64,000 nt of DNA from Bifidobacterium stellenboschense (GTDB taxonomy: Bacteria > Actinomycetota > Actinomycetes > Actinomycetales > Bifidobacteriaceae): the NCBI RefSeq assembly GCF_000741785.1, contig NZ_JGZP01000021.1:1-64000 (forward strand), in the 5' to 3' direction. This document shows, piece after piece, positions 35,423-45,025 of this stretch; positions within the stretch are counted from its first letter, which is position 1; each line of letters begins with the position of its first letter. The notes beneath the pieces were generated by a model, which worked only from the letters and a program-made list of their open reading frames with translations, was not told where the DNA came from and searched no databases. A program made the position numbers and the translations under genes.

Positions 35423-36295
35423 TCAGCGGGCGTGGCGGCGGGAGCCGGCACGGTGCGCGCCGGCGTGGGCGGCGGCATGGGTGCCTCGGATTGTGGAGGG
35501 CCGCCGCGGCGGTGCCGGCGGTTCGGTGGCCTCCGATCGCTCTTCGGCGGCAATCGCGGCTTGGCGTTCCGCCATGAGCAGCCGGTTCATGCGGTCGGCG
35601 GTGGGGTGGGGTTCGTCGGCGACGATGCGGCCGTCGGCGAACACGATGGCGCGGTCGGCGTATGAGGCGGCGACGGCGTCGTGCGTGACCATGATGATGG
35701 TCTGGCCGAGCTCGTCGACGGAACGTCTGAGAAACGCGAGCGTTTCGGCGCTGGACACGGAGTCGAGGTTGCCGGTGGGTTCGTCGGCGAACACGAGGGA
35801 GGGTTTGGTGATGAGCGCGCGGGCGATGGCGACGCGCTGCTGCTGGCCTCCGGACAGCTCGTTCGGACGGTGGTCCAGGCGTCGGCCGAGTCCCAGCGTG
35901 GTGACGAGCAGGTCGAACCATGCGCGGTCCGGTTTGGCGCCGGCGAGCGTCAACGGCATGAGGATGTTCTGTTCGGCGGTGAACATCGGCAGCAGGTTGA
36001 AGCTTTGGAAGATGAAGCCGATGCGGTCGCGGCGCAGCAGGGTGAGCTGCCTGTCGTCCATGCGGGTCAGGTCGCGGCCTTCGAAGATGACGTGGCCGCC
36101 GGTCGCCGAGTCGAGTCCGGCGAGCGTGTGCATGAGCGTGGATTTGCCGGAGCCGGACGGTCCCATGATCGCGGTGAACCGTCCTTGTTCGAAGCTCGCG
36201 TCCACGCCGCGCAGCGCGTGCACGACGTTGTCGCCTTCGCCGTAGTCCTTGGTCAGTCGGATCGCCCGGATGGCGGAAGTCGCGGTCTCGTCCAT
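35423..36295 (-). CDS. ABC transporter ATPase, MacB/LolD type
   Basis: 290 aa. Walker A GPSGSGKST, Q-loop FIFQSFNLLPMFT, signature LSGGQQQRVAIARAL, Walker B LVFADEPTGNLDS and switch VTHDAVAAS. An Ala/Pro/Arg-rich C-terminal tail of ~50 residues is not part of the domain. The start at 36295 has GGGAG 7 nt upstream. It forms an operon with the FtsX permease (31-bp gap) and is probably controlled by the adjacent two-component system, as is common for such exporters. Confidence 0.93.
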   Translation of the reverse strand: MDETATSAIRAIRLTKDYGEGDNVVHALRGVDASFEQGRFTAIMGPSGSGKSTLMHTLAGLDSATGGHVIFEGRDLTRMDDRQLTLLRRDRIGFIFQSFNLLPMFTAEQNILMPLTLAGAKPDRAWFDLLVTTLGLGRRLDHRPNELSGGQQQRVAIARALITKPSLVFADEPTGNLDSVSSAETLAFLRRSVDELGQTIIMVTHDAVAASYADRAIVFADGRIVADEPHPTADRMNRLLMAERQAAIAAEERSEATEPPAPPRRPSTIRGTHAAAHAGAHRAGSRRHAR

Positions 36296-36653
36296 GTCGT
36301 TGCTCCCATATGTCGGGCCGGGCACCTCGCCCGGCGTATGGGTCTCCACGATATGGGTGTTGTCCCACGCGCCCCATCGTGCGCGGGGATGGTTCCGGCT
36401 TGGTGCGCGTCATCCCTGAGGATGATGCGCGGGCAGGGCCGGTGCCCGGACGCACCGTGTCCTGCCCATATCGTCTCGATGCGCGTCGTCGCGCAACGCA
36501 AAGGGGCGGTGCACGACGTGGAATCGTCGTACACCGCCCTTGCCGGGTTTGCCGCCCGGGAGCCTTCCCTGAAGAATCACCCACCGTCACATCGCCGCGT
36601 CATGACCCGTGGCGACGCCCCTTCATACGGATGGGGGTTCCCTCATGCGCGGC
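36296..36653. terminator. Intergenic region with terminator of the metY transcript
   Basis: 358 bp without a gene. A hairpin at 36503-36540 (gggcggtgcacgac / gtcgtacaccgccc) lies downstream of the metY stop on the minus strand. The rest should carry the promoter of the ABC exporter operon; no confident hexamers. Confidence 0.6.
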
Positions 36654-37970
36654 TCACTTGGCGAGACCGGAGGCGCGGACGGCCTCGAAGCCGCCCTTGA
36701 GGTCGTCGAGGATGTCCTCGATGTTCTCGGTGCCGATGGACAGGCGGATGGTGCCCTGGTGGATGCCCTGGTCCTCGAGCTCCTCCAGCGTCTCCTGGGA
36801 GTGCGTGGTGGAGGCCGGGTGGATGACCAGGGACTTGGCGTCCGCCACGTTGGCGAGCAGGCTGAACAGGTGCAGGTTGTCGATGAAGACGCGCGCCGCG
36901 TCCTTGCCGCCCTTGATGTCGAACGTGAAGATGGAGCCGGCGCCCTTCGGGAAGTACTTCTTGTACAGCTCGTGGTCCGGACGGCCCTCGATCGCCGGGT
37001 GGGAGACGGACTCGACCTCCGGCACGGTCTGCAGGTACTCGACGACCTTGAGCGCGTTCTCGACGTGGCGCTCGACGCGCAGGGACAGGGTCTCGGTGCC
37101 CTGCAGCAGGAGGAACGCGGCGAACGGGCTCAGGGTGGCGCCGGTGTCGCGCAGCAGGATGGCGCGGATGCGGGTCACGAACGCGGCACCGCCGAGCGCC
37201 TCGTAGAAGTTCAGGCCGTGGTAGGACGGATCCGGCTCGGTGAGGGTCGGGAACTTGCCCGGGACGGCGTTCCAGTCGAAGTTGCCGCCTTCGACGATCA
37301 CGCCGCCCAGCGTGGTGCCGTGGCCGCCGATGAACTTGGTGGCGGATTCGACCACGACGTCGGCGCCGTGCTCGAGCGGACGGAACAGGTACGGGGTGGC
37401 GAACGTGTTGTCGACGATCACCGGCAGGTTGTGCTTGTGGGCGATCGCGGAGATGGCCTCGAAGTCCGGCAGGTCGGCGTTCGGGTTGCCGAAGGTCTCG
37501 AAGTAGACGAGCTTCGTGTTGTCCTGGATGGCGTCCTCGAACTCCTGCGGGTTCTCGGCGAAGACGAAAGTGGTGGTGATGCCGTCGCGCGGCAGGGTGT
37601 GGCGCAGCAGGTTGAAGGTGCCGCCGTAGATGTTCTTCGCGGCGACGATGTGGTCGCCGGACTGGGTGATGTTGCGCACCGCGTATTCGACGGCCGCGGC
37701 GCCGGAGGCGACCGCCAGGCCGGCGGTGCCGCCTTCGAGGGCGGCGATGCGGTCCTCGAACACGCCCTGCGTGGAGTTGGTCAGACGACCGTAGATGTTG
37801 CCCGGGTCGGCGAGGCCGAAGCGGGCCTCCGCGTGGTCGAAGTTGTGGAAGACGTAGGAGGTGGTCGCGTAGATCGGCACCGCGCGGGAGTCGGTGGCCG
37901 GGTCGGCCTGCTCCTGACCCACGTGCAGCTGCAGCGTCTCGAAACGGTAGTTCTTGTTCTTCTCGGCCAT
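36654..37970 (-). CDS. metY: O-acetylhomoserine sulfhydrylase (MetY type)
   Basis: 438-aa PLP enzyme that makes homocysteine from O-acetylhomoserine and sulfide (and can act on O-acetylserine). Markers: [61 protein letters not shown] and the Schiff-base lysine in [13 protein letters not shown]. Its ~430-residue length separates it from the shorter MetB/MetC group. Cytoplasmic; single gene. A palindrome cctatagg lies upstream near 38110, but no known riboswitch fold was recognised. Confidence 0.92.
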   Translation of the reverse strand: MAEKNKNYRFETLQLHVGQEQADPATDSRAVPIYATTSYVFHNFDHAEARFGLADPGNIYGRLTNSTQGVFEDRIAALEGGTAGLAVASGAAAVEYAVRNITQSGDHIVAAKNIYGGTFNLLRHTLPRDGITTTFVFAENPQEFEDAIQDNTKLVYFETFGNPNADLPDFEAISAIAHKHNLPVIVDNTFATPYLFRPLEHGADVVVESATKFIGGHGTTLGGVIVEGGNFDWNAVPGKFPTLTEPDPSYHGLNFYEALGGAAFVTRIRAILLRDTGATLSPFAAFLLLQGTETLSLRVERHVENALKVVEYLQTVPEVESVSHPAIEGRPDHELYKKYFPKGAGSIFTFDIKGGKDAARVFIDNLHLFSLLANVADAKSLVIHPASTTHSQETLEELEDQGIHQGTIRLSIGTENIEDILDDLKGGFEAVRASGLAK

Positions 37971-38326
37971 GATGTCGTGCTCCTTGTCGGTTGGTCGCGA
38001 GGTCTTGTTTCTTCGTCACCCGCCGGCCGTGTTCGGCGGTTGGCGAGGTGTTGGTTATGAAGGTACGACCCGTCCCCCGCGCGCCGCAAGCCCGACGTTA
38101 TCGGGGTTGCCTATAGGGGCTTATCATCCGTTGGCATCATTGGCGTCGCGGGGTGTCGCGATCGCCGGATTCATCGCCGCGAACCGTGCGACACGCCGTG
38201 ACGACCGTCACGCGGGGTCGGGTGTCGTCCACCCGCAATGTGGATGGCGCCCGCTCCCCCGCCGCCGACGCGACTACGCTCGTCGATGCTGCAAGTTTTT
38301 TCGTCCGATTGTCGATTGGAGTTCCC
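37971..38326. promoter_or_regulatory. Divergent promoter region of metY and pyridoxal kinase gene
   Basis: 356 bp between two PLP-related genes that face away from each other. On the minus strand TTGCGG and TACCTT, about 18 bp apart (38054-38083), may be the metY promoter; cctatagg is a candidate operator. No gene seen. Confidence 0.35.
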
Positions 38327-39199
38327 ATGACCGACGTCACCCTGTATGACCGCGACCCCCTGTATATCCCGCGCGTGGCCGCCGTGCACGACATGTGCGG
38401 CTACGGCAAGTGCTCGCTGACCGCCGCCATCCCGATCCTGTCCGCCGCCGGCTGCGACGTGTGCCCGGTGCCGACCGCGCTGTTCTCCGCGCACACGCGC
38501 TACGAGGTGTTCACCTTCCATGACACGACGGAGATCCTGCCCGGCTACCTCGACGCGTGGCGCAAGGAGAACGTGGACCTGGACGGCGTGTACTCCGGCT
38601 TCCTCGGCTCCGCCGAGCAGGTGGCGCTGATCCAGCGCCTGTACCGCGAATACCCGAAGGCGCTGCGTCTGGTCGACCCGGTGATGGGCGACGCGGGCCA
38701 GATGTACCCGACGTACACGCCGGAGCTGTGCGAGGCGATGGGCGCGCTGGCGGACGGCGCGGACGTGCTCATGCCGAACCTGACGGAGGCGTCGATCCTC
38801 ACGAAGCGCGACTATCCGGGCCAGGATCTGGATGACGCGGCCGTCACCGACCTGCTGGACGCGCTGCTGAAGCTCGGTGCGAAGAACGTGGTGCTGAAGG
38901 GCATCGACCATGGCGACGGCAGGATCGTCAACTACGTGGCGAGCGCCTCCACCGGCGCGGAGAACAAGATCGAGCTCGCGCACGAGAAGCTGCCGTACAT
39001 GATCCACGGCACGGGCGACGCGTTCGCCTCCGCCCTGTGCGGCGCGGTGCTGGCAGGCCGCGGTCTCGCCGAGTCGGCGAGGATCGCCGGCGAGTTCGTG
39101 CGCCATGCGATGGAGAGCACCCGCCACCAGCCGAACTTCGAGGAGCGCGGCGTGAGCTTCGAGCTGAACCTCGGCGAGCTCACCGGTCTGGTGAAGTGA
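38327..39199 (+). CDS. pdxY: Pyridoxal/pyridoxamine kinase
   Basis: 290 aa from the ATG at 38327 (TTGGAG upstream). Ribokinase-fold B6 kinase: VAAVHDMCGYGKCSLTAAIP, PTALFSAHTRYEVF, the DPVMGDAGQMYPTYTP motif and the anion-hole/catalytic HGTGDAFASALCGAV. It phosphorylates B6 vitamers to give PLP-pathway cofactors, fitting the divergent PLP enzyme MetY. It is pdxY/pdxK-like; exact vitamer preference is not readable. Confidence 0.88.
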   Translation: MTDVTLYDRDPLYIPRVAAVHDMCGYGKCSLTAAIPILSAAGCDVCPVPTALFSAHTRYEVFTFHDTTEILPGYLDAWRKENVDLDGVYSGFLGSAEQVALIQRLYREYPKALRLVDPVMGDAGQMYPTYTPELCEAMGALADGADVLMPNLTEASILTKRDYPGQDLDDAAVTDLLDALLKLGAKNVVLKGIDHGDGRIVNYVASASTGAENKIELAHEKLPYMIHGTGDAFASALCGAVLAGRGLAESARIAGEFVRHAMESTRHQPNFEERGVSFELNLGELTGLVK

Positions 39200-39205
39200 C
39201 CGGAT

Positions 39206-39257
39206 GGAGTGGACGGCGACCGGCTTTCCGCCATGGAAGCCGGTCGCCGTCCACTCC
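39206..39257 (+). terminator. Strong terminator after pyridoxal kinase gene
   Basis: Perfect 21-bp stem: ggagtggacggcgaccggct plus t, loop tccgccatgg, then its complement. Seven bp after the stop codon; convergent with the lipoprotein gene. Confidence 0.8.
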
Positions 39258-39316
39258 GCCCCTGACGGTTCCTGAAGGGTCGGCGCTTGTCCCCTCGTCT
39301 TCGTCCGATGCCACCG

Positions 39317-40075
39317 TCATTGATGCAGCGGGTCTTGCTGGCAGGCCCAGAATTGCTGGCCCTGCACTGAATTCTGGTCGTATTTGTAGTTCGGATTGGG
39401 TTGGCCGTCGAACGTGGTGCTCATGTATTCGCCGAAGAACTCGTGCCAACGTTTGAGATTGGCTTCGGACCGGCTCTGGTCGGTGAGACCTACCGTGCTC
39501 AACGTACTCATGTATTCGTTCTCGCTGATGGGGCTCGGAAGCAGGTCATGCTTGACGAAGCATTGATAGACCTTGCGCTCGAAGGCGACCTGGTCGATAT
39601 GGTCGGGATTGCTCTGTATGTCGGCATACAGGCTGGAGATGTTGCCCGCACCGGTTTCGGCATGGCATTGGTCCATGACCTTGAGCTGTTCGTCGTCGGA
39701 CATCGACCCACGGAATTGGATCATGGATTCTCCTTGTTCCACGCTCCAGGTGGCCTGCAGTCCGTATGGTTCAAGGCACTTGTTGTAGGAGTCGTAGGCC
39801 TCCTGCACTTCGGCTTGCGTGATCTTGCCGTCCTTGAGGATACCGCGTGCCAGGTCGGTGGGAGCCTTCTTGTACTCCTGCGTGAATTCGGCGGCATATG
39901 GCCCAGAGAAGGTGGGCTCGCCGTTCGCGGCGCGTGACTCGATGGTGCTTCCGCCGATGCTCGACGGCGAACCGCAAGCCGCGCAGGACGCAAACAGAGC
40001 TGCGGATACCAGCAGTGCAAGCGCATGACGGACATCGTGTCGCATGCGCTTCTCGTCCATTCCCCGACCGACCAT
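39317..40075 (-). CDS. Secreted lipoprotein, paralogue of neighbouring gene
   Basis: 252 aa. Signal sequence with lipobox (LFASCAAC), then a helical domain with conserved Cys and acidic residues: AEFTQEYKKAPTDLARGILK, DGKITQAEVQEAYDSYNKCL, FRGSMSDDEQLKVMDQCHAE. The same pattern (LGRSILEDGVVTPDELAEVR, YNACLSVYGMQA, RGSMDGL..VIDQCRTES) occurs in the product of 40167-40718, so the two are paralogues. The start at 40075 has GGGAGG 5 nt upstream. Function unknown; the link to the adjacent two-component system is positional. Confidence 0.7.
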   Translation of the reverse strand: MVGRGMDEKRMRHDVRHALALLVSAALFASCAACGSPSSIGGSTIESRAANGEPTFSGPYAAEFTQEYKKAPTDLARGILKDGKITQAEVQEAYDSYNKCLEPYGLQATWSVEQGESMIQFRGSMSDDEQLKVMDQCHAETGAGNISSLYADIQSNPDHIDQVAFERKVYQCFVKHDLLPSPISENEYMSTLSTVGLTDQSRSEANLKRWHEFFGEYMSTTFDGQPNPNYKYDQNSVQGQQFWACQQDPLHQ

Positions 40076-40166
40076 GATGACCTCCCTGCTCGATGATGAC
40101 CTCCTCGTTCGTTTCCAGCATAGGTATGGAAGCCCGGAAACCATCACATTGCCGTAGTCCACGCGG

Positions 40167-40718
40167 TTACGCGCCGGCCAACGGCGCCAGCCACCGGTAA
40201 TCGGATTCGGTGCGGCATTGGTCGATGACGGCCGATCGCCGCAGGCCGTCCATCGAACCCCGGACCGGTACGACGCTCTCGCCGATGGGTTCGCCGTCGC
40301 CGTCCGTGATCGTCTTGGCCTGCATTCCGTAGACGGACAGGCACGCGTTGTAGGCCTTGCGCACTTCGGCGAGTTCGTCCGGCGTCACCACGCCGTCTTC
40401 GAGTATGCTTCGCCCGAGTTCGGTGTGCAGGTTGTTCCATGCGTCCAACATCTCGTACTTGTGTGGACCGGTGAATTCGGGGTGGTCGCTGCCCGTGGCC
40501 AACGTGCGGCTGGCCCCGTCGCGCGCGTCGGCCGCCACGCCGCTCCACGGCTGCGGAAGCGATGCGGCCAGCGGCACGGCTATGGCGATGCATGCGACGA
40601 GGAACGTGACGGCCGTCAGCATGCGACGATGCGGACGATCGAGGCCGGCGACGAGGCTGTGAAGCCGTGTCCGATGGGCGCGCCTGCGTGGTCGGTCGTC
40701 GCCGTGGGGCCCGGTCAT
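40167..40718 (-). CDS. Membrane-anchored small protein, paralogue of the lipoprotein
   Basis: 183 aa with one N-terminal membrane segment (MLTAVTFLVACIAIAVPLAA) and an extracytoplasmic helical domain related to the product of 39317-40075 (see the shared EDGVVTPDELAEVRKAYNAC pattern). It overlaps the end of the histidine kinase gene by 4 bp, so it is translationally coupled to it and may act as an accessory sensor or target. No lipobox. Not a recognised family. Confidence 0.65.
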   Translation of the reverse strand: MTGPHGDDRPRRRAHRTRLHSLVAGLDRPHRRMLTAVTFLVACIAIAVPLAASLPQPWSGVAADARDGASRTLATGSDHPEFTGPHKYEMLDAWNNLHTELGRSILEDGVVTPDELAEVRKAYNACLSVYGMQAKTITDGDGEPIGESVVPVRGSMDGLRRSAVIDQCRTESDYRWLAPLAGA

Positions 40719-42046
40719 GATGCACGCTCCCGGTGACGTGCCGGACCTGGGCGCGTGGGGATGCGGGCGTACAGTATCCAGTCGCAGTCTTCGGCCGTGG
40801 TGTTGAGTTCGCCTCCCATCCCCCGGATGATGCGCCGGTGCAAGGCGAGTCCGCTGCCATGCGGCCTGGGGGCGTCCGGCATGCCGTCACCGGCGTTCCG
40901 TGCGGCATCGTTTTGCGGGGCGATCGGATTGGTCTCCATGATCTCGACGGCGTTTTCGCCGAAGGTGATGACGCAGCGGTATTCGCCTGCATCCGGGCTC
41001 ATGTGCCGGGTGATGTTCGCCGCGATCTCGTCGATGAGGTTGGCTGCGGCCGTCAGCGACTCCGCGGAGCAATCGTCGTCCGTTTCGCCGTGCAGGTCGA
41101 ACCGGCCATGGAAGCCGAGACGCGCGAGCCTGGCTTCGGCCGCCCGTGCGGCGGTCGATACGTCCTCACGCCGGTGGGAGGCGGTGCGAGGTGTCGGAGG
41201 GAGGTCGACGTCCGGCGAAGCGTGACGATCCGGTGCCGCCGGAACCTGCCGCCCATCGCCATCGGAGGATAATGGCCGCTCGAGCAAATCGATGACATGG
41301 TGGATCTCGTCGAGCACGGACAGCGCCTGCTCGTTGACGAACCGCCAATCCTCGCGTTCGCCCGCATGCGCCGCGTCGTCGCCGATGCGCCGCAGCTCGC
41401 GTTGCGCGGTCAACGCGATGTAGGAAAGCCCGCCGGACGCGGAATCGTGGATGCGCGAGGCGAGCCGCGTGTTGCGCTGCAGCGTGTCGAGCTCCCATTG
41501 CCGGCGTTCCAGGGCCACGGCCCGTTCACGCATCTCGTCGCGTTGCCGGCGCCATCGGAACGACATGCCGCCCATCGCGGCGAGCGTGAACATGCCGATG
41601 TAGTTGACCATGCCGATCCATGTGGCTGACAGCGCGTTGAACGTGTTCAAGGCGACCGGCACACATTCGGCGATGATCACCGTGAGCAGCGCGCCGACGG
41701 CCACGGGGATGGCGCTGTCGTATCCGATGACCGCGAGCGCCAGATACGCGGCCCACAGCGGGTTCGGTCCGGACAGGTCAAGCACGAACAGTCTGGCCAC
41801 CACGGTCATGATGATGAACCAACCCGAGATCCGCGGAAGGAACGGCGAGAGCACAATGGCGATGACCGAAAGCCCCGAGAACAGGAAGTTCAACGGGTAG
41901 ACCGGCGGGATCGCCGCCCATTCGATCAGCGTGGTGGCGAGGGTGAACGCGGCGATGGCCAGGCGGAACCAATGCGCGCGCAGCCAATGGAACGGACGGG
42001 ACGGCACGCCGCCGGAATCCGCGTCCCTTTCCGGCACGGCGTTCAT
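40715..42046 (-). CDS. Sensor histidine kinase
   Basis: 443 aa. About six membrane segments in the first ~190 residues, then a DHp-type helix with phospho-acceptor His (NTRLASRIHDSASGGLSYIA), and a HATPase-like domain with the N-box NLIDEIAANITRH and late Gly-rich PHGSGLALHRRIIRGMGGEL. An Asp/Arg/Pro-rich insertion separates them. The DHp sequence is not a standard HisKA_3. The start ATG overlaps the regulator stop (ATGA). Ligand unknown; co-transcribed with the regulator and at least one of the two paralogous small proteins. Confidence 0.85.
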   Translation of the reverse strand: MNAVPERDADSGGVPSRPFHWLRAHWFRLAIAAFTLATTLIEWAAIPPVYPLNFLFSGLSVIAIVLSPFLPRISGWFIIMTVVARLFVLDLSGPNPLWAAYLALAVIGYDSAIPVAVGALLTVIIAECVPVALNTFNALSATWIGMVNYIGMFTLAAMGGMSFRWRRQRDEMRERAVALERRQWELDTLQRNTRLASRIHDSASGGLSYIALTAQRELRRIGDDAAHAGEREDWRFVNEQALSVLDEIHHVIDLLERPLSSDGDGRQVPAAPDRHASPDVDLPPTPRTASHRREDVSTAARAAEARLARLGFHGRFDLHGETDDDCSAESLTAAANLIDEIAANITRHMSPDAGEYRCVITFGENAVEIMETNPIAPQNDAARNAGDGMPDAPRPHGSGLALHRRIIRGMGGELNTTAEDCDWILYARIPTRPGPARHRERAS

Positions 42047-42750
42047 CGTTCGTCCTCCATCGAGCCCGTCCACAGGGCAACGGCCTGGCCGCGTGTGGAG
42101 ACGCCGAGCTTGTGGATGGCGCGTGTCAGGTAGGTTTTGGCGGTGGAGACGCCCACCTGCATGTCGGCGGCGATCCGGACCGTGTCGAGGCCGCGCGAGC
42201 ACAGGTTCATGGCTTCGGCCTCCCGGTCCGACAGGAGGAAGCGGCGTGGCATGCGGCTTCCGGCGAGACGAGCGTGCGCGGCGGCGGCCGTCTCGAATGT
42301 GGCGTCCGTCGCGCCGGACGGCCATGTGCCGCCGGCGGCGAGCGTGCGGATCGCCTCGACGATCGGCGTTTCGACGGCTTTGGGCACGATGCCCTGTGCG
42401 CCGGCATCGGCGGCTTTGGACGCGTAGACGGCGAGCGAGAACGAGGTGACGGCGAGGATGGCGACGCGTGCGGTCTTCACGCGGATGGCACGGCAGACGG
42501 CGGGGCCGGACAGTTCATCCATGCTCATGTCCGTCAGGAGCACGTTCGGCGCGGTGTCCGGGGAGAGGCAGCGGGCGAGCGCGTCGCGTCCGGATGTGGT
42601 CTTCCAGATGACGCGCGCCTCGCCCATGAGTTCGGTGATCGTGCGTTCGAGGAAGGCGAGCGCGAACGGGTCGTTGTCGAGCAGTCCGATGGTGACGATG
42701 GGACGTGTGTCGTGCGCGGGTGCGGCGGATGCCCGGTCGTCGGCGTTCAT
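42043..42750 (-). CDS. LuxR-family response regulator
   Basis: 235 aa. Receiver with LLDNDPFALAFLERTITELM and phospho-Asp in VLLTDMSMDELSGP, a Thr/Ser switch in VTSFS and Lys in GIVPKAVE; LuxR C-terminus LLSDREAEAMNLCSRGLDTV then IAADMQVGVSTAKTYLTRAI. AAGGAGG lies upstream of the ATG at 42750. First gene of the operon regulator-kinase-membrane protein(-lipoprotein). Confidence 0.9.
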   Translation of the reverse strand: MNADDRASAAPAHDTRPIVTIGLLDNDPFALAFLERTITELMGEARVIWKTTSGRDALARCLSPDTAPNVLLTDMSMDELSGPAVCRAIRVKTARVAILAVTSFSLAVYASKAADAGAQGIVPKAVETPIVEAIRTLAAGGTWPSGATDATFETAAAAHARLAGSRMPRRFLLSDREAEAMNLCSRGLDTVRIAADMQVGVSTAKTYLTRAIHKLGVSTRGQAVALWTGSMEDER

Positions 42751-42963
42751 GGTGCTTTCCCCTCCTTGGGTTCCTTCCGGTCGCGCGTCGGTGCGCGGCG
42801 TTCCGGCTCCCGTTTTCACGGTAGCACCGGACGCGCCGCGGCAACGGTATTGTCGTCGTCCGTCGGATGACAACCGGTCGTGTTCCGTCGTGTTCCGTCC
42901 CGTCGTGCCCCGTCCCTGCGCCGTTCCTCCGGATGCGATGCCACCGGCCGTAGACTGGAGGGC

Positions 42964-43305
42964 ATGGGTTCCTCTTCGTTCAATGAACGCGTGTACGCGG
43001 TGGTGCGCCGCATCCCGCGCGGCATGGTCGCCACGTATGGGCAGGTGGCGGCGTTGGCGGGCGCGCCGCGCAACGCGCGCATGGTCGGTTACGCGCTGCA
43101 CGCCAATCCGGAGCCGGGCGTGATCCCCTGCCATCGCGTCGTGTTCCGCGATGGTTCGCTCGCGCCCGGGTTCGCGTTCGGCGGCCCGGACGAGCAGCGT
43201 GTCCTGCTCGAGGATGAAGGCGTCGTGTTCGTCCCGCCGGCGGCGAAGCCGGCGGGAGCACCGGGTTGGCGGGTCGATCTCGATCATTGCCAGTGGCGGG
43301 AGTAG
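42964..43305 (+). CDS. MGMT-family O6-alkylguanine methyltransferase-like protein
   Basis: 113 aa comprising only the DNA-binding/active-site half of the methyltransferase: RVYAVVRRIPRGMVATYGQV, AALAGAPRNARMVGYALHAN and the active-site PCHRV with its Cys retained (alkyltransferase-like proteins have Trp there). It probably removes alkyl groups from O6-guanine or flags them for repair. TAGACTGGAGGGCATG at 42951 covers a -10-like hexamer and the start, the same 16-mer as before ychF. Confidence 0.85.
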   Translation: MGSSSFNERVYAVVRRIPRGMVATYGQVAALAGAPRNARMVGYALHANPEPGVIPCHRVVFRDGSLAPGFAFGGPDEQRVLLEDEGVVFVPPAAKPAGAPGWRVDLDHCQWRE

Positions 43306-43371
43306 ACGCCGGAGACGGGTCGTCCGACATCGTCTGCGGTCTTTCCCCGACTCCGGCCGCGGCCATGCCGA

Positions 43372-44898
43372 TCATGTTCCCGCCGTTCCTCGAACCAGCC
43401 TCACCTCCCCCTGTTCGCGTCGGATGAGGCCAAGCGCCTCCAGTTCGCCCAGGTCGGCAAGCAGCCGCGGCATGGCGGCATCCGGATCGTCCTCGCGAAG
43501 ACGCGCCAGCAGCACATCCGGCGTGACGGGCGTGCGCCGGCGTCTGCATGAACGGATGGCCGTCAGCACGGCCCGTTGCGATGCGGCGAGCGCATCCTCC
43601 CGTTCCGTGGCCGAGTCACCGTCGGCTGCGACTCCCCCTCCTGCATCGCTCGCAGGTTCGGGCGCCCTGTCGGCTTTCCCGTCTCCGTCCGTACCGTCTC
43701 CGTCCATACTGTCTCCGCCGGTACCGTCGTCTCCCGCCGCTTCCGGCTTCTTCCACGGCTCCTCCCCCAGCTCGGGCCGGTGCGCGGGGTGGACGAGTTC
43801 GTCGATCTCCTCGACGGAGGCGAGCAACATGGCCTGATGGTCGGCGATGATCCTGTTGCATCCGGCGTTGTGCGGCATGGTGATGAGGCCGGGCACGGCG
43901 ATCACCTCCCGGTTGAGGTCGTTCGCCCAGTTGGCGGTGCTGAGCGCGCCGGAGCGCAGCCTCGCCTGCGCGACGACGACGGTGGAGGCGAGCGCGGCGA
44001 TGATCCTGTTGCGCAACAGGAACCGTCGCGCCTCGGGGATGGTGCCCGGGCACAGTTCGCTGATGAGCACACCGCCCTGTTCGACCATCCGTTCGAACAG
44101 GAGCAGGTTCGTGGATGGGCCGATGTGGTTGAGCCCGCCCGCGAACACGGCGACGGTTCGCCCTACGCCGCGCGCGGGATCCGCATCATCCGGATCGGTC
44201 ATGTCGCCGCGGCTTCTCCATGCGCGTTCGTCCGCCGCGGCGAGCGCGCCCCAATGGGCGGCCGCGTCGGTGCCGAGCGCTCCGCCGGAGACGATGAGAT
44301 GTCCGGCGGCCGCGCATCGCATCGCCACTTCGCGCGCCACGGCGCGCCCGTAGTCGGTGGCACCGCGCGAGCCGACGACGGCGATGGGTTTCGCGCAGCT
44401 GACGAGCGCGCGCACGTCGCCGACGCCCCACAGGCAGAGGGGCGACGCCCAGTCGCGTCGCGTGGACAGATCCTGCAGCTGGTGCGGCCAGTATGGGCTG
44501 GCCGGTCCGATGATCCATTGCGCGCCGTCCATCGTGAACCAGCCGTCGAGATGCTCCCAGTCGAGGGTGGGCAGGGTGTCGAGGCGCGCATGCCATCCGG
44601 CGAGCGCCTTGCGGAACGCGCGCGTGCCTTGCGGCGTGATCCTGCTACCCCATCTGGCCAGGCCGACGGCGAACACGTGGTCGAGTTCTTTCCTCGCCGT
44701 CGTGGCCGCCGCGCCGGCGTTGCCGGGTCGTGACCCGATGATGAGCTTCAACGCCTCCGTCCCGCTGCCCGCCCCTTTGATGGTGGCGTACATGATCGCG
44801 TCCGCCCCATCGAGGCAGTAGGTGAGCGTGGCACGTGCCAGCGTCTCCCGGTCGGGCGGCGGGTAGCGTCGCGTCATAAGGGAATGTGGTGTCTCCAT
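43372..44898 (-). CDS. dprA: DNA-processing protein DprA
   Basis: 508 aa. Rossmann-type DprA core: PIAVVGSRGATDYGRAVARE, LIVSGGALGTDAAAHWGAL, VFAGGLNHIGPSTN, RRFLLRNRIIAALAS, VIAVPGLITMPHNAGCNRII. A ~60-residue Asp/Gly-rich linker (about 395-445) precedes a winged-helix C-terminus. It binds single-stranded DNA during uptake and loads RecA. Longer than most DprA because of the linker. Third gene of the yraN-comM-dprA run. Confidence 0.92.
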   Translation of the reverse strand: METPHSLMTRRYPPPDRETLARATLTYCLDGADAIMYATIKGAGSGTEALKLIIGSRPGNAGAAATTARKELDHVFAVGLARWGSRITPQGTRAFRKALAGWHARLDTLPTLDWEHLDGWFTMDGAQWIIGPASPYWPHQLQDLSTRRDWASPLCLWGVGDVRALVSCAKPIAVVGSRGATDYGRAVAREVAMRCAAAGHLIVSGGALGTDAAAHWGALAAADERAWRSRGDMTDPDDADPARGVGRTVAVFAGGLNHIGPSTNLLLFERMVEQGGVLISELCPGTIPEARRFLLRNRIIAALASTVVVAQARLRSGALSTANWANDLNREVIAVPGLITMPHNAGCNRIIADHQAMLLASVEEIDELVHPAHRPELGEEPWKKPEAAGDDGTGGDSMDGDGTDGDGKADRAPEPASDAGGGVAADGDSATEREDALAASQRAVLTAIRSCRRRRTPVTPDVLLARLREDDPDAAMPRLLADLGELEALGLIRREQGEVRLVRGTAGT

Positions 44899-45025
44899 GA
44901 CCGTGTCCTTCCATCAGTGCCATGACCACCGGTCCCATGATTCCCATGGGATTCCTGTGATCCGTCGGTTCCGTTCCGATGCCGTCCATGCCGGCTCCTT
45001 TCCGTATGAGTCGCGTTCGCGCCGC

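Noticed and set aside
37971..38110. SAM or other sulfur-related riboswitch upstream of metY
   Set aside because: No conserved core or pairing pattern could be recognised in the leader; only a short palindrome.
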